Shown one piece after another: positions 34,112 through 46,413 of a DNA stretch of 64,000 bases. The notes under the pieces were generated by a model. It saw only the letters and a program-made list of their open reading frames with translations. It made no database searches and was not told where the DNA came from. Within the stretch, counting starts at the first letter, position 1, and every line of letters begins with the position of its first letter. Origin of the DNA: Chrysoporthe austroafricana (Eukaryota; Ascomycota; Sordariomycetes; Diaporthales; Cryphonectriaceae); contig JYIP02000009.1 of the NCBI GenBank assembly GCA_001051155.2, positions 310,001-374,000 of the forward strand. Reading direction: 5' to 3'. Made by a program: the position numbers and the translations under genes.

Positions 34112-37100
34112 TTAAGTCGGATAGCCCTCAAAACTGTAAACTGTGCCATTCAAGAATGAATAAGGACAACGGCCGCCGTCGGTGCTCCCGGACGCCACCG
34201 GGACCGAGACATCGTATGTAGCATTGCTCTGGACCGAGGCTATAGCGGTCCCCGGTATGGGGAACCTAAAAATTTGACCACCAGTATTTTCAAAGCCGAA
34301 GAGAGAGCCATCAGGCACAGAAAAGATGGCGCCGAAGCTATCGGTACTCGAGCTGCCTTGGTGGCCGAAATAAGTCAATGGCGTCCAAACATTGGACTGT
34401 CCGGCGGCCGGATCTTTGGTAAACCTCAGCAAGGTGACAGAGGCTGTGCTAGCCGAGTCTGAACCAAGTGAATACTGGGAGTCAGGAGGAGTCAGTAGAA
34501 GTAGCAGAAATGTCGGGTTCAGTCGGCGTGCAACTCACGAGATATGCGTCGTTCCCTTGTGTAGCCGAGAATGCCCAGTCGTATACAGCGTATGCGCCCA
34601 CGCTCGCTGTACTCGCGTTGAGAGTTGTGAGGTATGTGCTAGAATATGGGTTCAGGTCGATCTTTACAAAGCTTGTGACTGTCCCCGTCTGTGAAAAGCC
34701 CCAGTAAATCCCGTACTGGTCGATGTCGCCCCCACGCAACGATGCAGTGCCTGTCAAATTTAGGGACTCGCCAAGGGCTGACGTTCCCAGGGCCGATATC
34801 TTGACAAATCTGCTGGAGGCGCCGTTGGCTGTCACACCCCATATATAGTTGTCGATAGGGTTGTAGCCCACAGCATTGATGGCACCGTTTCCGTTGCCCA
34901 ATGTTGAGTTCAGAACATTGTTGGCCCCTGACGTAAGATTCACTCGATCCAGTGCTGTGTTCTGTACCAAGTATGCATAAGCATCGCATGACCAAGTAGG
35001 GAATGGAGACTCGACGAGTACTGTGCCTGGTGTAGTTCCGCTCGGCTGTGCAATTGTGGTTGTTATATATACGAAACCACTTGTATAGGTTGTAGTGATG
35101 GTGACATAGGTTCCGTAAATCGAGCTACTACTAGTTCTTGAGCTACTGCTGCTACTGGTTCTTGTGCGCCTCGAAGTAGAAGTTGATGATGTCGAAGTGC
35201 TGGCTGGCTGCTGAAGGGATGAGGTGGTTGCAGTAACTGAGCTTTGCTGGGCAGCACTGGAGCTTTGCTGAGCTGAACTTTGCTGGTTAGCGATAGAGCT
35301 TTGCTGGCTACTAGTTATGGAGCTACTAGTTCTTGTATGAAGTCTCGACTAGAGCTTTGCTGGGCAGCACTAGAGCTTTGCTGGGCAGCACTAGAGCTTT
35401 GCTGGGCAGCACTAGAGCTTTGCTGGGCAGCACTAGAGCTTTGCTGAAGAGCACTGGAACTTTGCTGGGAAGCACTGGTGCTCTGCTGAGCAGCAGCAGT
35501 AGAGCTTTGCTGGGCGGTAGAGCTTTGCTGGGCAGCACTGGAGCTTTGTGGCGTAGCATTGGAGCTCTGCTGGGCAGCACTGGAGCTCTGTTGGGCAGCA
35601 GTAGAGCTCTGTTGGGCAGCAGTAGAGGTTTGGTAGCTACTAGTTAAGGAGCTCGTAGTTCTTGTATGAAGTCTCGAGGAACTCGAGGAACTCGAAGAAG
35701 TAGTTGATGATGTTGAAGTACTAGCTGAGCTTTGCTGAGAAGTATTGGCGCTTTGCTGGGCAGTAGAGCTTTGCTGGGCTGAGCTTTGCTGAAGAGCAGC
35801 TGAAGTCTGTTGCGTAGTGACAGCAGAGCTCTGTTGGGCAGAAGTTTGCTGGGTAGATGTTTGCTGAAGAGCAGTTGAAGTTTGTTGTGTAGTGGCAATA
35901 AAGCTTTGCTGGCTACTAATTTTTGAGCTACTACTGGTTCTTGTATGAGTCCTGGAATAAGTAGTTGATGATGTCGAAGTGCTGGCTGAGGTTTGCTGTG
36001 GTGCAACAGAGCTTTGCTGAGCAGAAGTCTGTTGAGCAGCCACAGAGCTTTGTTGGACTGAGGTTTGCTGGGCAGAAGCCTGCTGGATCCCGGCTGTGCT
36101 TTGTTGGGCCGAGGTTTGCTGTGTAGCAAGAGAAGTCTGCTGGGTAGAAGAGCTTTGCTGGGCTGAGGCCTGCTGAGGTGCAGCTGAAGTCTGCTGTGCA
36201 GTGGCAGTGGCACTTTGTTCGTTACTGGCTTTTGAGCTGCTGCTGGTTCTTGTACGAAACCTCGAAGACGCAGTCGATAATGTCGAAGTACTGGCCGGCT
36301 GTGGAAGAGATGAGTATGCAGCGGCTGAAGTTTGCTGGGCCGCGGATACGGTAGGGATTGTACTGCTTGTGGGAGTCAAAATTGCATTGTAGTTTGATGC
36401 AGCCAAAGTGCTAGTCGAAGGTAGTGGGCCGGTGCTTGATGCGAGCGTGCTTCCAGGCGATAGAAGTGTATTACTCGCCAAGGATACACCTCCAGTACCG
36501 TAGGACGATGGGAGAACCGACACGACTGAGTTGGCACTCGACTGACTACTGATGGCCTTCGAAGAGGGTGATGCAATCGACAGACCAGCCGTCGGGTAAG
36601 TGCTTTGGCCGGACAAAACTTGCGATGAGCTCAGTGCAGCATTTGACTGTGTAAGTGAACTCATGACTGGGCTCAATGTCGATAGGCTGGATGCCAAATT
36701 GCTGGGAGTCTGGGACGACGTTGGGCTGGCAGTCGATGCTAGCAGTCTAGAGGAAGCCTGAGCTGTGTTGACCGCGACGCTTGATGTAGCTAGTTGACCA
36801 GAGGAAACCAGGGCTGTGCTGGACGGGTTGCTGGCTGTAGCTTGTACACCAGAGGAAAGTGGTGTATTATATGTAGCTAGCGATGCCGGAGTAATAGAGT
36901 TTTGTTGGATCGTTCCGCCCACGATGACACCGGGATTAACAGATGGAAAATTCGGAGCATTTGCAGCGGAACCTAGAGAACTCGGAATTGATGATGGGCT
37001 CTGGCTAGAAGAAGTGGGCGCGACGGCCAGGATCAGGAGGTTAATCCTGTAGTTCGTCGATGCTTGCACTGCTATCGCAAGGCTGACGGTGCTGCCAGGA

Positions 37101-40100
37101 GTCACATCCGCCGGCGGATCGACTGATAAAATGCTGGAACTTAAGAGCGTGACCCAATTAACCGTTGGATCCTCGCTGACAATGCTCTGGGGGTCGTCTG
37201 AGGGACTCTGAAGGTATGACAGCAGACTGATGTTGTTGAGCTGACCAATGTAGGCCGTAATAATGTATGGAGTGGCAGATGACGATGCAGTGGATGATGG
37301 ACCAAACGTCGTTGTCGGTGAGAGGACTGGAGTATTTGATGACAAGATGGCTTCAGACGAAGTGCTTGGCAAAGCGGTACTGGATGAAGCCACCACGATA
37401 AAGAGGAATGTGGAGTAGTAATTGCTGCTCGCACCTGACACTAGGAGAGTGAGAGTCACGGTCTCAGGTGATTCATTAGACGGTGGAGCGACTACTACAG
37501 TATCTGAATCGGGGTCAACCGTTATGAAACTACCTCCATCTCCGGAGATTGAAGAGTCGCTGATGCTGTCAGAAGCGGCTTGGAGATAGGGGCGTACCGC
37601 TAGAGTGAAAATTTGGCCAGCGTATACGGTAAATACTGTAGGAAGAGGCGTTGCAGAAGTCGTGGCCGTTGTATATGAGGAAGGTAAATTGGACGCGAAG
37701 GTAGACGGGTTGCTGATCGTAGTTGAGGGTGAAGCTACTACCACGAGGTAAAAGGTTAGAAGATAGGGCCCTTGAGAATTTGCACCGGTGAATGCCGTCG
37801 ACACATAGAGGCGAGTGCCAATCGACGCATTCGACGGGACCAAAGCCGTAAGCGTTTCACTTGTAGGGTCAAAATCCAGACTGACGCCTGTGGTAGCATC
37901 GTCAGAATCGAACGAATCCGTCGATGCGTGCAGGTAAGGAGCCACGTCTAGCGTGAACGTTTCACCTGGGTAGACATTGAATACGGTGGGCAACGCAGAC
38001 GTAGAACTCTGGCTGGTGGAGGCTCCCAAGCTCGTCGTCGATGTACTGGGCTGGGGGAGAATAACAAGCTGCAGAGCAAGAGTATAATCCTGGTCGTCGT
38101 TGCTGTCCTGAGCGGTCACAGTGACCGCGAAAGATTGAGGTGACGTGTATATTGGAACGTTGGCAACAAAATACCTCCCCTCCCAGGATATCCAAGCCTC
38201 GTAAGGATCCGAATGAACATCCAACACTGTATCGGTGGCCTGGTTTAGGTATGGACCCAAGTAAGCGACCAGGTCTTGACCTGGGTACGCATAGAACACA
38301 ATTGGATTTGTCGGCGAGCTTGTTGATGAAGGAGAAGACTGGGTCGAAGAAGCCAAGCCCGAGGGGGAGGAGCTAGGTGCTACCATAACCACAATCCGGA
38401 AAAGAATGGGATAGATCGTTCCACCGTTGTTAATATTAACTATGACGCTGAAACTCTCAGCAGGTTGATTTGCAGGCGTATCGACTTCCAACGTAGGAAC
38501 ATTCTGGTCAGCTGCAGCATAGATCCAACTCTGAGGTGACGAAACCGAATCCAGGGTATCTGAAGGATCTTGGAGGTAGGGATCGAGGCTGATGGTTCGG
38601 TTTTCACCAGGATAGACGTAGATAGTAATGGGTGTGGACGATGGACTAGTTGAGCTGGAGACCGTAGTTCCTGCAGTGATTACTATAGTAGGCACAACAC
38701 TCAAACCGGGGGTGGTAGAGGTTGGATACGAGCTTGAAAGCCCGGCTGCCTGTGTGGGAGTCAATGTAACACTGCTTGAGGACATGGTCGGTACTATGAT
38801 CAATTGAGCATTGGCGACATAGGCCTGTCCTGTGGTCGAAGACCTGGCTGCCACCGAGATACGGAATGTTCCAAAAAGGCCACTCGGCAGTGTTCCGACC
38901 AGACTGTCCGTAGCGGCATCAAAGGTCAAGCCGCTCACTCCCGGAGTTGTGACATTGAAAATTTCGTCATCGGGATTCTCAAGAAGCGAGGCAAGGGGGA
39001 TGTCGACTGTAGCTCCCTCAGGTTCGACAAAAACAGCGGTGCCGGGTGTCGCCGTCGAGCTACTAGTAGACGCAACAGCAGTCGCGGAAAACAGACTGGC
39101 TGGGCTAGGTGATCCTGATGGAACTTCGTTTGTTGGATTCCCCGAGGTTGAAGCCGCAAAAGCGAACGTGCTAGACTGTCCACCAACGACCTCGAGCAGG
39201 ACCTCAAGGACGTAACTCGAAGGAACTCTTGTTCTCACTGAAAGAGTAACAGTGACATTACCGCTGAACCCGGCTGGTGGTGTCCCGTCGAGGTCATCAC
39301 CGGCTATCGAAAGCCAACTGACGGCTGAATCATTCTGACCAGGGCCGAAGGTTGCACTAAGAATCTGAGACAAAGTATCCCACGACGGATCAATAAACGG
39401 TATCAGTGAAGCGGTAAAGGGTTGTCCCGATAATACAGTACAGATAGCGGCGTATGGAACTGACGCCGGGCTGCATATTGATGAACTGCTCGACACCGGA
39501 GTGGATATTGACGCTGTTGGAGACAAGCTGAACGGAGCTACTGAAGAAGAGGATGCAGGCGGATTCATGATGATTAATTGGACGTTTATAGTGTAAAATT
39601 GACCAGGTGAGCTCTCGACGGTCTCTGAAATAAGTATGATCCCTGGCGTTTGATCGCTGGGAACAGTTCCCTCGAAGGTAGTCTTGTTGGGACTCCAGTC
39701 TACCCAGTCTACTTCGGGCATCAAAGAATATGTAATTGGAATGTCCTCTCCAGGGTTGATAAATAGTACTGCTGTATCGACTGAAAAGGGCAATCCAGGG
39801 AAGACTACCACAGAAGTGGAGATCGATGATGCGGCTGAACTCGTAGCTGTGGCCGATGCCGATGTATTATTAGTAGTATTAGTTATGGGCGGCGATGCAG
39901 CGACTGGACTTTGAGTAGGCGGGCCAGAAGAACCAGTTGCTGGAAAGCTGGAAATAGGAGAGGAGCTTGTTTGAGCGACGACTGTCAAGACGAGGTCGAT
40001 TGGGTAGTTGTAGTCGTTAATGCTGTCAACGTCCACTCGAACATTGACGTTACTAGGAGGGTAGTCTGAAGGCACGGTTCCTGACAGAAATTCCGAAACC

Positions 40101-41411
40101 CCAGGCCCTTCTGTTACCCCGATCCACGACAGATCCGTTGGTATAGTCACGACATCCTCTGGAGTATCGCCCAGGTCTCGTAGGAACGATGTTAGATTTA
40201 TGTTGAATGGTTGACCTTGAATGACAGTGAAAGTAGCCAAAGGCAAGGTTGATCCGGTGCTGCTAGCGGCAGTCCCGCTGATAGACTGAGATACGATGTA
40301 GCTGGACGATACAGTGGCGAGTGCGCTGACGCTGCTGATTCCAGTGACGCCCTGGGTCTCGACCGAAGGTTGAGAGCTACTGGCGGCAACGTTTAGACAC
40401 TGGTTTTCTATATTCAACGTTAGCTCGAATTAAAACGCAAGTCGGCAAGAGATCACGAACGGGATACAACCACTATCTGAACGGGCACACAACCGGTTGG
40501 ACCTCCGTCAGATGTAAAAGTAGCATAAACGGTGCCATCTAGGTCACAAAAACCAGCAGTGCCGTTGAAGAATTCCGAGTTTTGCCATACCAAGACGCTA
40601 TTCACGACCTCAAATTGAGTTGAAATGCTCCCAGTTGTAGGATCACTGAGGTTCATGTACGGAACCCCAGGATCGACGGATACTGCCTGCTCGTTCTCGA
40701 GAGCGGTCAGATCACCATTCGCCACGCGGTAGAGCTTTGCATCAGCGCACGAGTCCGTTGTTCCATTGTCAGATATATAGCCCATGTCGGAATCCGATAG
40801 CGCTATTTGACGTTTACGGCGGTACGTGGAGTTTCCAGCCTGAGCGATATTGGGAGTCAATGTAGGAGCAGATGTCCGATATACGTTCAGAACCACTGTG
40901 CTCGAGGCCGAAACTGTACCAGCCGCCGTTAGTGAAGCTTGGGTTGTGATCGCCGGCACAGTCGCTAGATTAGAGGCTATTCGAGTGTGCTCTTTGATTA
41001 GCCATTCTGTAGTTTTTCGTCATGCGAGTATATGAGAATTGATTGTTCCTTACCACTTTCCGGCTCCGTAGATCCCTGGCTTTGCGTAGCAGCAGGACTA
41101 GGGCCACTCTCCGACTCTGTGACCCCTTGACCCTCGATGGCAGCAGGGCTGGGACCACTCTCTGGCTCTGTGACCCCTTGACCCTCGATGGCAGCAGGGC
41201 TGGGACCACTCTCCGACTCTGTGATCCCCTGACCCTGGGTGACAACCGGCGACTGCCCCACCACGGTTGTCAGGTAAGTTGTAGTATAAGTGTAACATAC
41301 TGATATTGCATCATCGATGCTGAGATCACGCTCGAAATTTGAGACTTCCCCAGGGGGGAAATTGAGGCAGTATGCCAAAACGGGCAGCAGGAAGAGGACT
41401 GAAATCCTCAT
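34112..41411 (-). CDS. Giant adhesin-like cell-surface glycoprotein (DUF7908, nine cadherin/Ig-like modules, Gln-Ser stalk, DUF6923)
   Basis: Five exons are modelled: 41054-41411, 40461-40976, 35327-40407, 34539-35267 and 34112-34474, about 2,348 residues. In order: signal peptide (MRISVLFLLPVLAYC); about four copies of a 17-residue GPSPAAIEGQGVTEPES repeat; a DUF7908-like domain in exon 2 (CADAKLYRVANGDL to FCDLDGTVYATF and GCVPVQIVVV). Then come nine related modules of about 110 residues (genomic about 40,250-37,010), each starting like VFxVYPGQxFxLxLxPYL and ending in a hydrophobic strand, joined by Ser/Thr linkers; a Ser/Thr-rich mucin region; Gln-Gln-Ser/Thr repeats; and a C-terminal beta-propeller-like DUF6923 domain (AINAVGYNPIDNYIWGV, WAFSATQGNDAYL). 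The role is probably adhesion or cell-wall architecture. The frame breaks at 35,327-35,340: upstream and downstream coding differ by one base. I bridged them with a 59-nt GTAGCT...CAG intron, but a frameshift or repeat mis-assembly is equally possible. The exon 2/3 junction has two alternatives. Domain names come from family memory. Confidence 0.8.
35351..35434. repeat. Four perfect 21-bp tandem copies in the Gln-Ser stalk
   Basis: The plus-strand unit agagctttgctgggcagcact repeats four times without mismatch, encoding Ser-Ala-Ala-Gln-Gln-Ser-Ser on the minus strand. It then continues as diverged copies to about 35630 and as related Gln-Gln-Thr-Ser units to about 36330. It abuts the frame break of the giant gene. 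Confidence 0.95.
41061..41265. repeat. 51-bp coding tandem repeat near the N-terminus of the giant adhesin
   Basis: About four copies of a 51-bp unit encode GPSPAAIEGQGVTEPES-type 17-residue repeats. The two central copies differ at only a few positions. The length is a multiple of three, so copy-number variation keeps the frame. Confidence 0.9.
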
Positions 41412-43376
41412 GATGTTCAATACAGTCTTTGCAGTTGAGCAAAGACGATAATGACGTGGAGCCCATCTCGAACGTTTGCAACAGCTGAAGCAAAGGGGAC
41501 GACATGCGTAATTATTCCAAAGCTAGCCCAGTATGAGACGCGCCGAGGTAGGAGACGCGTCTCGTAATTTTCTAGAATAAATTGGGAGGGTCGTTCGATG
41601 CTCCCTTTCGGATTTCCTAGGTTGACTGCGAGAACCGTCATATACACTTTAGTATCACGCGCAAGAGCGTACTTTGGCACGTAGTGGAATGGATAGTCAA
41701 GCTTCTCGATCGCATTTAGGGTCAGCAAGGCATGATTGAAGCACCTGCATTCCTGAATCCGCGTTCGGGTTCACGCGGCCCGCTGGCACGCATGCTCTGG
41801 CCTGCTGTGATCGGCGCTTTTCGGACACGAGGATAAAATTGACCCACTGTCTACGGCCTTTTTGCTCCGGCTTTTTCCTGATAATTTCTTGGGATGAAGC
41901 GCGGGGATCTAGAGGGGCGCCACAATTCGTTTGAGCGCGTCACCTAAGACACTGAGCTATTTAAGAGCTAGAGGCTTTCTTTAAGTACCTACCAGATACC
42001 CTAATCAATTAGGCTTTATCTTCGTAGGTCGCAAATATCCATCGGCTATCCACGGTGAATGTATTTGGGTTACGCTAAGCATGTATCGTACGTCAAACCT
42101 TGGGGAGCCAACCAACTGTAGCAATTTGAACCCGAGCAGCCAGCGCCTTAACGGTCTTTCGAAAAGACATTATCACACAGGCGATCGGAATTAATGAGAA
42201 GGGTGTGTGGGGCAAAAGTGTCAGTTCTATCCAAGTACTTGCTGTAGGTTTACCATGGCATGCTGCGTCGAGCGGCCGTTGAATGTCGAGAATAGCAGCA
42301 TTGATTTATTGTAGCCGACGAGAAAAGGGCTTGGAGCATTCGGAGCGGTATTCACTTTACATCTTCAGCTGTGCTTTGTGAGGCTCGCTAAGGTTGAACT
42401 CGTCTACTATTAGATGATATTTCATGTTACCGGTAAGCGGTGTCCTCGCTCCACTCGCAACAGCTCGGCTGCTCAGACTCTGCGCAATTAATTAATTACA
42501 CCCTAGAATCACGAACCCACATATAACCATATGCTAGCTAGTTACAAGTAATAGTAACAGACTTGAACTTCGGGAATAGGTAGGTGATTGGATAGCTTAT
42601 GTTCGACCTATGAACACTTATGATCTGGTCAGTCCGTGAGACTTGGAAAATCTCTAGATTGTCCACTTCGACTGCTTATGGTCAGAGCATAATGAGTACA
42701 TCTTCCTGATTACTAAATACCGTGAAGTATCCGGTAAGGAGCACATTATCCTGATATATGATAAATATGTAATAAGCAAAACACCAGCCGTGGCTGTATT
42801 GACGGGCCAGGATGATATCGATTAGACTTATCAAGCGTTTCTAATAGCATGAAGGGGCTAAATATTCATCAGACAGCAGAGAGTGCAAGGAGCTCCAAGT
42901 AACACACCCACAGCGGGTACTTTGATGCTTTTGAGGTTTGAAAATATGTTATCCAACGGGTCTAAGAGCCTCACTACTCTATTATTAAGTGCGAAAGCCT
43001 CATTACAGCATACAAGAAACGCGTTCCACCAATAGGACCAGCCCAGTCACTTAAACGAAGCTCGTTCTCTACCAGAGTAATCTCACACTATAGGCGGCTA
43101 CGAATCGAAGACTTACCAGATTTCCCCGTTGCATTGCGACGATCAGAGCTCAGCTGGGTTTCTCATACGAAAGGCCCCATTTAGAACCCGTTCTTGGTTC
43201 CTTTCTATCTTCCCGCCCAGACTCTTTACTATTCGCATAACCAGAGCATCCGAAGCTTGAATAAACCTATCTCTTGTTGTTTAAAATATGTATTCACACT
43301 CCTCGACGCCAATTCTAGCTGGACATGATGACGTTTGACCACATTCTGCTCCTTGAATCTGTTCCCCCCGGGAGGC

Positions 43377-43410
<34 letters not shown>

Positions 43411-43940
43411 ATATATGTATCTCTATATCTCTCTTCCTATATCTCTTTTTAATTATTTTTCGGTGGTGGTGGTGGTTGTTGTCTACATTACTGCCTCTTA
43501 TTTTTCATTCTTTTCTTGATCTACTATCGCAGCTGATAAAATTACGGATCCCTTCACGGCTTCGTTCGAGGATATGCCATAAGGCGCCTAGCATATCGTT
43601 GACAGCAGCTACAAGTAAATCCGGATCTTTCCCCGGCGAATAACTGAAGTTACTGTACGGAGAAACAGAACGCATCTCCCATCAGGATTTAGAGAATTGT
43701 GACTGACGCTGTTCTGCGTCACACCACAAATGACCTCGTCTGTGTTTCGAGATTATTATTTAAACAATAAGTGATCTCGATCTAGTCTCATGGTTCCTTT
43801 CAGCTATACAGTCTACCTTGCCAACGTCCTTTGAACCTCCACACCTCCAAATAAAGGCTCCTATCACCAATTAGCAAGCTCATAGGAACATCAGCCTTGA
43901 AAAGTCATTACTCTAGGGCATCGTCAATCATAACCTAAGC
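41412..43940. other. 2.5-kb divergent intergenic region with microsatellites
   Basis: This is the promoter region of the giant adhesin gene (left) and of the small membrane-protein gene (right). No ORF has recognisable content. It contains a CT/AT-rich microsatellite at 43376-43446 and a GGT run at 43463-43480. Confidence 0.5.
43376..43480. repeat. CT/TA and GGT microsatellites
   Basis: A long CT dinucleotide run grades into CT/AT mixtures (43376-43446). After a T-rich spacer a short GGT trinucleotide run follows (43463-43480). Confidence 0.9.
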
Positions 43941-45068
43941 ATGAAGTTGCCAAAACTAGTAGTTCACACCAGCCCCGATCCAGACATCGCAGTATCCTTA
44001 ATTCGCAACGAAGAAGGCTGTGTGAAGTGGTCTGATGTGACCGTTCCAGATGCGCAGAATTACTCTACCACAATACCTCATCACCTCTCTATAAAAGCTT
44101 CAGTCACAGTTACTTGTGACGCTCCCAAGAATTCCGACTACTCATTTGCGATATTTTTGACAGGTAGCAATAGCTTCCGTGGCCTCACAGACCCGCAAAT
44201 GTCCCAGACATTCCTCATAATCAATGGTGAGAGGCTCTTCTCCCCTTCCCCTTCCCCCTTCCCCTTTCTCCTTTTCCTCTTCTTCTATTTCTTCTCTTTT
44301 CGTTTTTTTTGTTACACTACAAGGGCTCATTCATGTATGTAAGTCTAGAGAGATGCTGATGCGATGCGTCTCTTAGATACTGCTAACTTTTCTACGACTC
44401 AAATTAGCGAGGAGATGTATCCGTTCCCGGGAATTCATCAGCTTCCCGTCAACGACACAAATCTCAATACCAACTACGTATATCAGGTATCTATTAGAAA
44501 TGCATCCAATGCATTACTTGCCAGTTCACCAGTGTTCTACCTAGAGCCACATTCGGGCGGGTCCGGAGGCTTTAGCACATTCCAGGGTCTCGGTCTAGCC
44601 GTAGGGCTCTGCGTGCTCTTAATCCTACTAGTATTGAATGGACAGAGCACGCTCAGAAGAATTAGAGAGCTTCAGGAACAAAGGGCAGAGAGGAGAAGAG
44701 TTAGGGTCCTGAACTTCCAGGGCTTTCGTTACGAGGGCTGGGCGTCACAGCCTGAACGCGGCCAATCCGACGCGAGAACCGGAGGCGGCATACGGAGCCT
44801 ATGGCGGAGGACCGGGAGCGCGTCGCGGAGGGAGACTTTGAGAACGAACATCTTACATCTAGGCCCGCAGGAGTATGACGGGATCGAGTTGGAGATCTGG
44901 CATGCCGTGGCCGCATCACAGGCACAAGCACCAGCTCCCAGATCGTTCTCAACCCAAGACGAGAATATCGACCCGCCGCCGAGATATCAGCCTCCTCTGT
45001 CTGGTGCTTCATCCTTCTATTCAGAAGATTGGCCCCGACCTATAAGACCCGTTAGGTCGAATGAGTGA
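43941..45068 (+). CDS. Single-pass membrane protein with C-terminal PPRY motif, function unknown
   Basis: Two exons (43941-44226, 44377-45068; 150-nt intron with donor GTGAGA and acceptor TCTTAG) give 325 residues. The N-terminal half is Ser/Thr/Asn-rich with several N-glycosylation sequons and a beta-sandwich-like pattern. One membrane segment follows (GLGLAVGLCVLLILLVLNG, about residue 170), then a basic stretch (RRIRELQEQRAERRRVRVLN). The acidic/Pro-rich tail contains DPPPRYQPPLS, a PPxY motif. The topology is extracellular domain, TM, cytosolic tail, as in fungal surface sensors or Rsp5-adaptor proteins; this role is inferred only. No classical signal peptide is present at this start (MKLPKLVVHTSPDPD), so an upstream exon may be missing. 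I do not recognise the family. Confidence 0.65.
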
Positions 45069-46413
45069 AGTCGATGCTCTGGAATCCCACTTGATGCGTC
45101 ACCGAGTTCTATGGCCCGAAGAGAAAATATGGGCGCAACCTTTCCTTCGCTGGAGGCGAGAGTGAATCATGACCGAGGGCTCTGTAGCTAGCCATAGTTC
45201 GTAGCCTGCATTTATAATCCAACGTATGCAACTCCCATCATCCTGAACCTGAAGAGCAGTAGCATGCAGTTCCCTTATCATAATTGACGGAGTCCATTCT
45301 GAGCAGAGGATAATTGCATTAACAATTATCATCAGAAAGTTGACCCCATGTCGTGTCATTCTTCTCAGACATGGGGTTGAACGGGGAGGCGTAGCGACGC
45401 CGATCGACAGTCTTTAGATACAGACCAACAATGATAGCGGTTCGTCCGCAGCCAGCAGGGTCCTCATCTCGCGTGCTATTCCTCCTGTCTGTCAAAAATC
45501 ATTCCCGCCACGGTAGCAGGCGTGAATGGTCGAAGTGGATTTCGAGATACTCCTCAAGAGTGCCCGTGTACTTATCACTGCCACATTCGCAATTGCACAG
45601 TCCCCCTTAAACTGGAGACCAAGGCTGAGATGCCGAGGTACGGCTCTGCATGGAGTGAGGAGCTCGTCGACCAGCTTCTGCCCCTGTGAGGTCCCCAGGC
45701 CAAGGATACGCTCGCCGCCCTTGGCGGACAGCCGCAACAGACTGAAGGCTGTATCTGCTTCCTGTAATCGCCATTAGAAACCCTATTCCGTTTGCAGAAT
45801 AGAATCCCCTAGCCAAAGGGCATTATTCAGCACGCGTTTACAAATCGACAGCTTGCATTAGCCCCCCACCAAGCATACCAAGCATGCACTTTGGCATGCA
45901 AAAGTCTGACATCAGGTCAAGGGCCCCACGTGGGACCCCTTGCCACAACAGGCGTGGACCTCGGCACATCTCTTTTAGTGTTTCGTTCCACCGGGACAGG
46001 TTCCTATCCTGGCGTGCCTGGGACAATCTAGGAATCGGATCGAAGAAACGCAGTACCTGCCACAGCCACGAAACTTTCTAGTTCCTCGAGTCATTGTGTA
46101 CTTGCATGAGAAAGAGGCGTGGTCGGAGCAAGCTAGCGACCGTGCCAGGTGGGCTACAGTGGAGACACGATGCAATGGAATACATCACGTCACTGCGCGG
46201 AGACCGTCAAATATTGTCTTGCAATGCGAAAAGTGTTCCGTGCTTGACGGCGTGTCCCCAATATTTAAGCATCATCTCCCTCCCCTACGTGCCATCTTCC
46301 CGTGATTTTGCGTATTCGAACCCCGCGACCGAACGTGTTACATTGTGTCTGCACTCATCATCCCCAGCGCTCACTCACAGACCTTTGCTCTCTCTCAAGT
46401 CTCAACCACCATA
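45069..46413. other. Intergenic: promoter of the alkenal reductase gene
   Basis: This 1.35-kb stretch lies between two rightward genes. ORFs of 60-106 codons on both strands have no motif. The bases before 46414 are pyrimidine-rich (CTCTCTCAAG CTCAACCACC), as in well-expressed fungal genes. Confidence 0.5.

Noticed and set aside
34112..35340. Separate DUF6923 gene independent of the giant adhesin
   Set aside because: It has no start codon or signal peptide of its own, and its Gln-Ser repeats continue directly from the upstream array; one broken or spliced gene is more likely.
41700..41800. Possible tRNA-like stretch
   Set aside because: No cloverleaf with acceptor and T-arm pairing could be formed.
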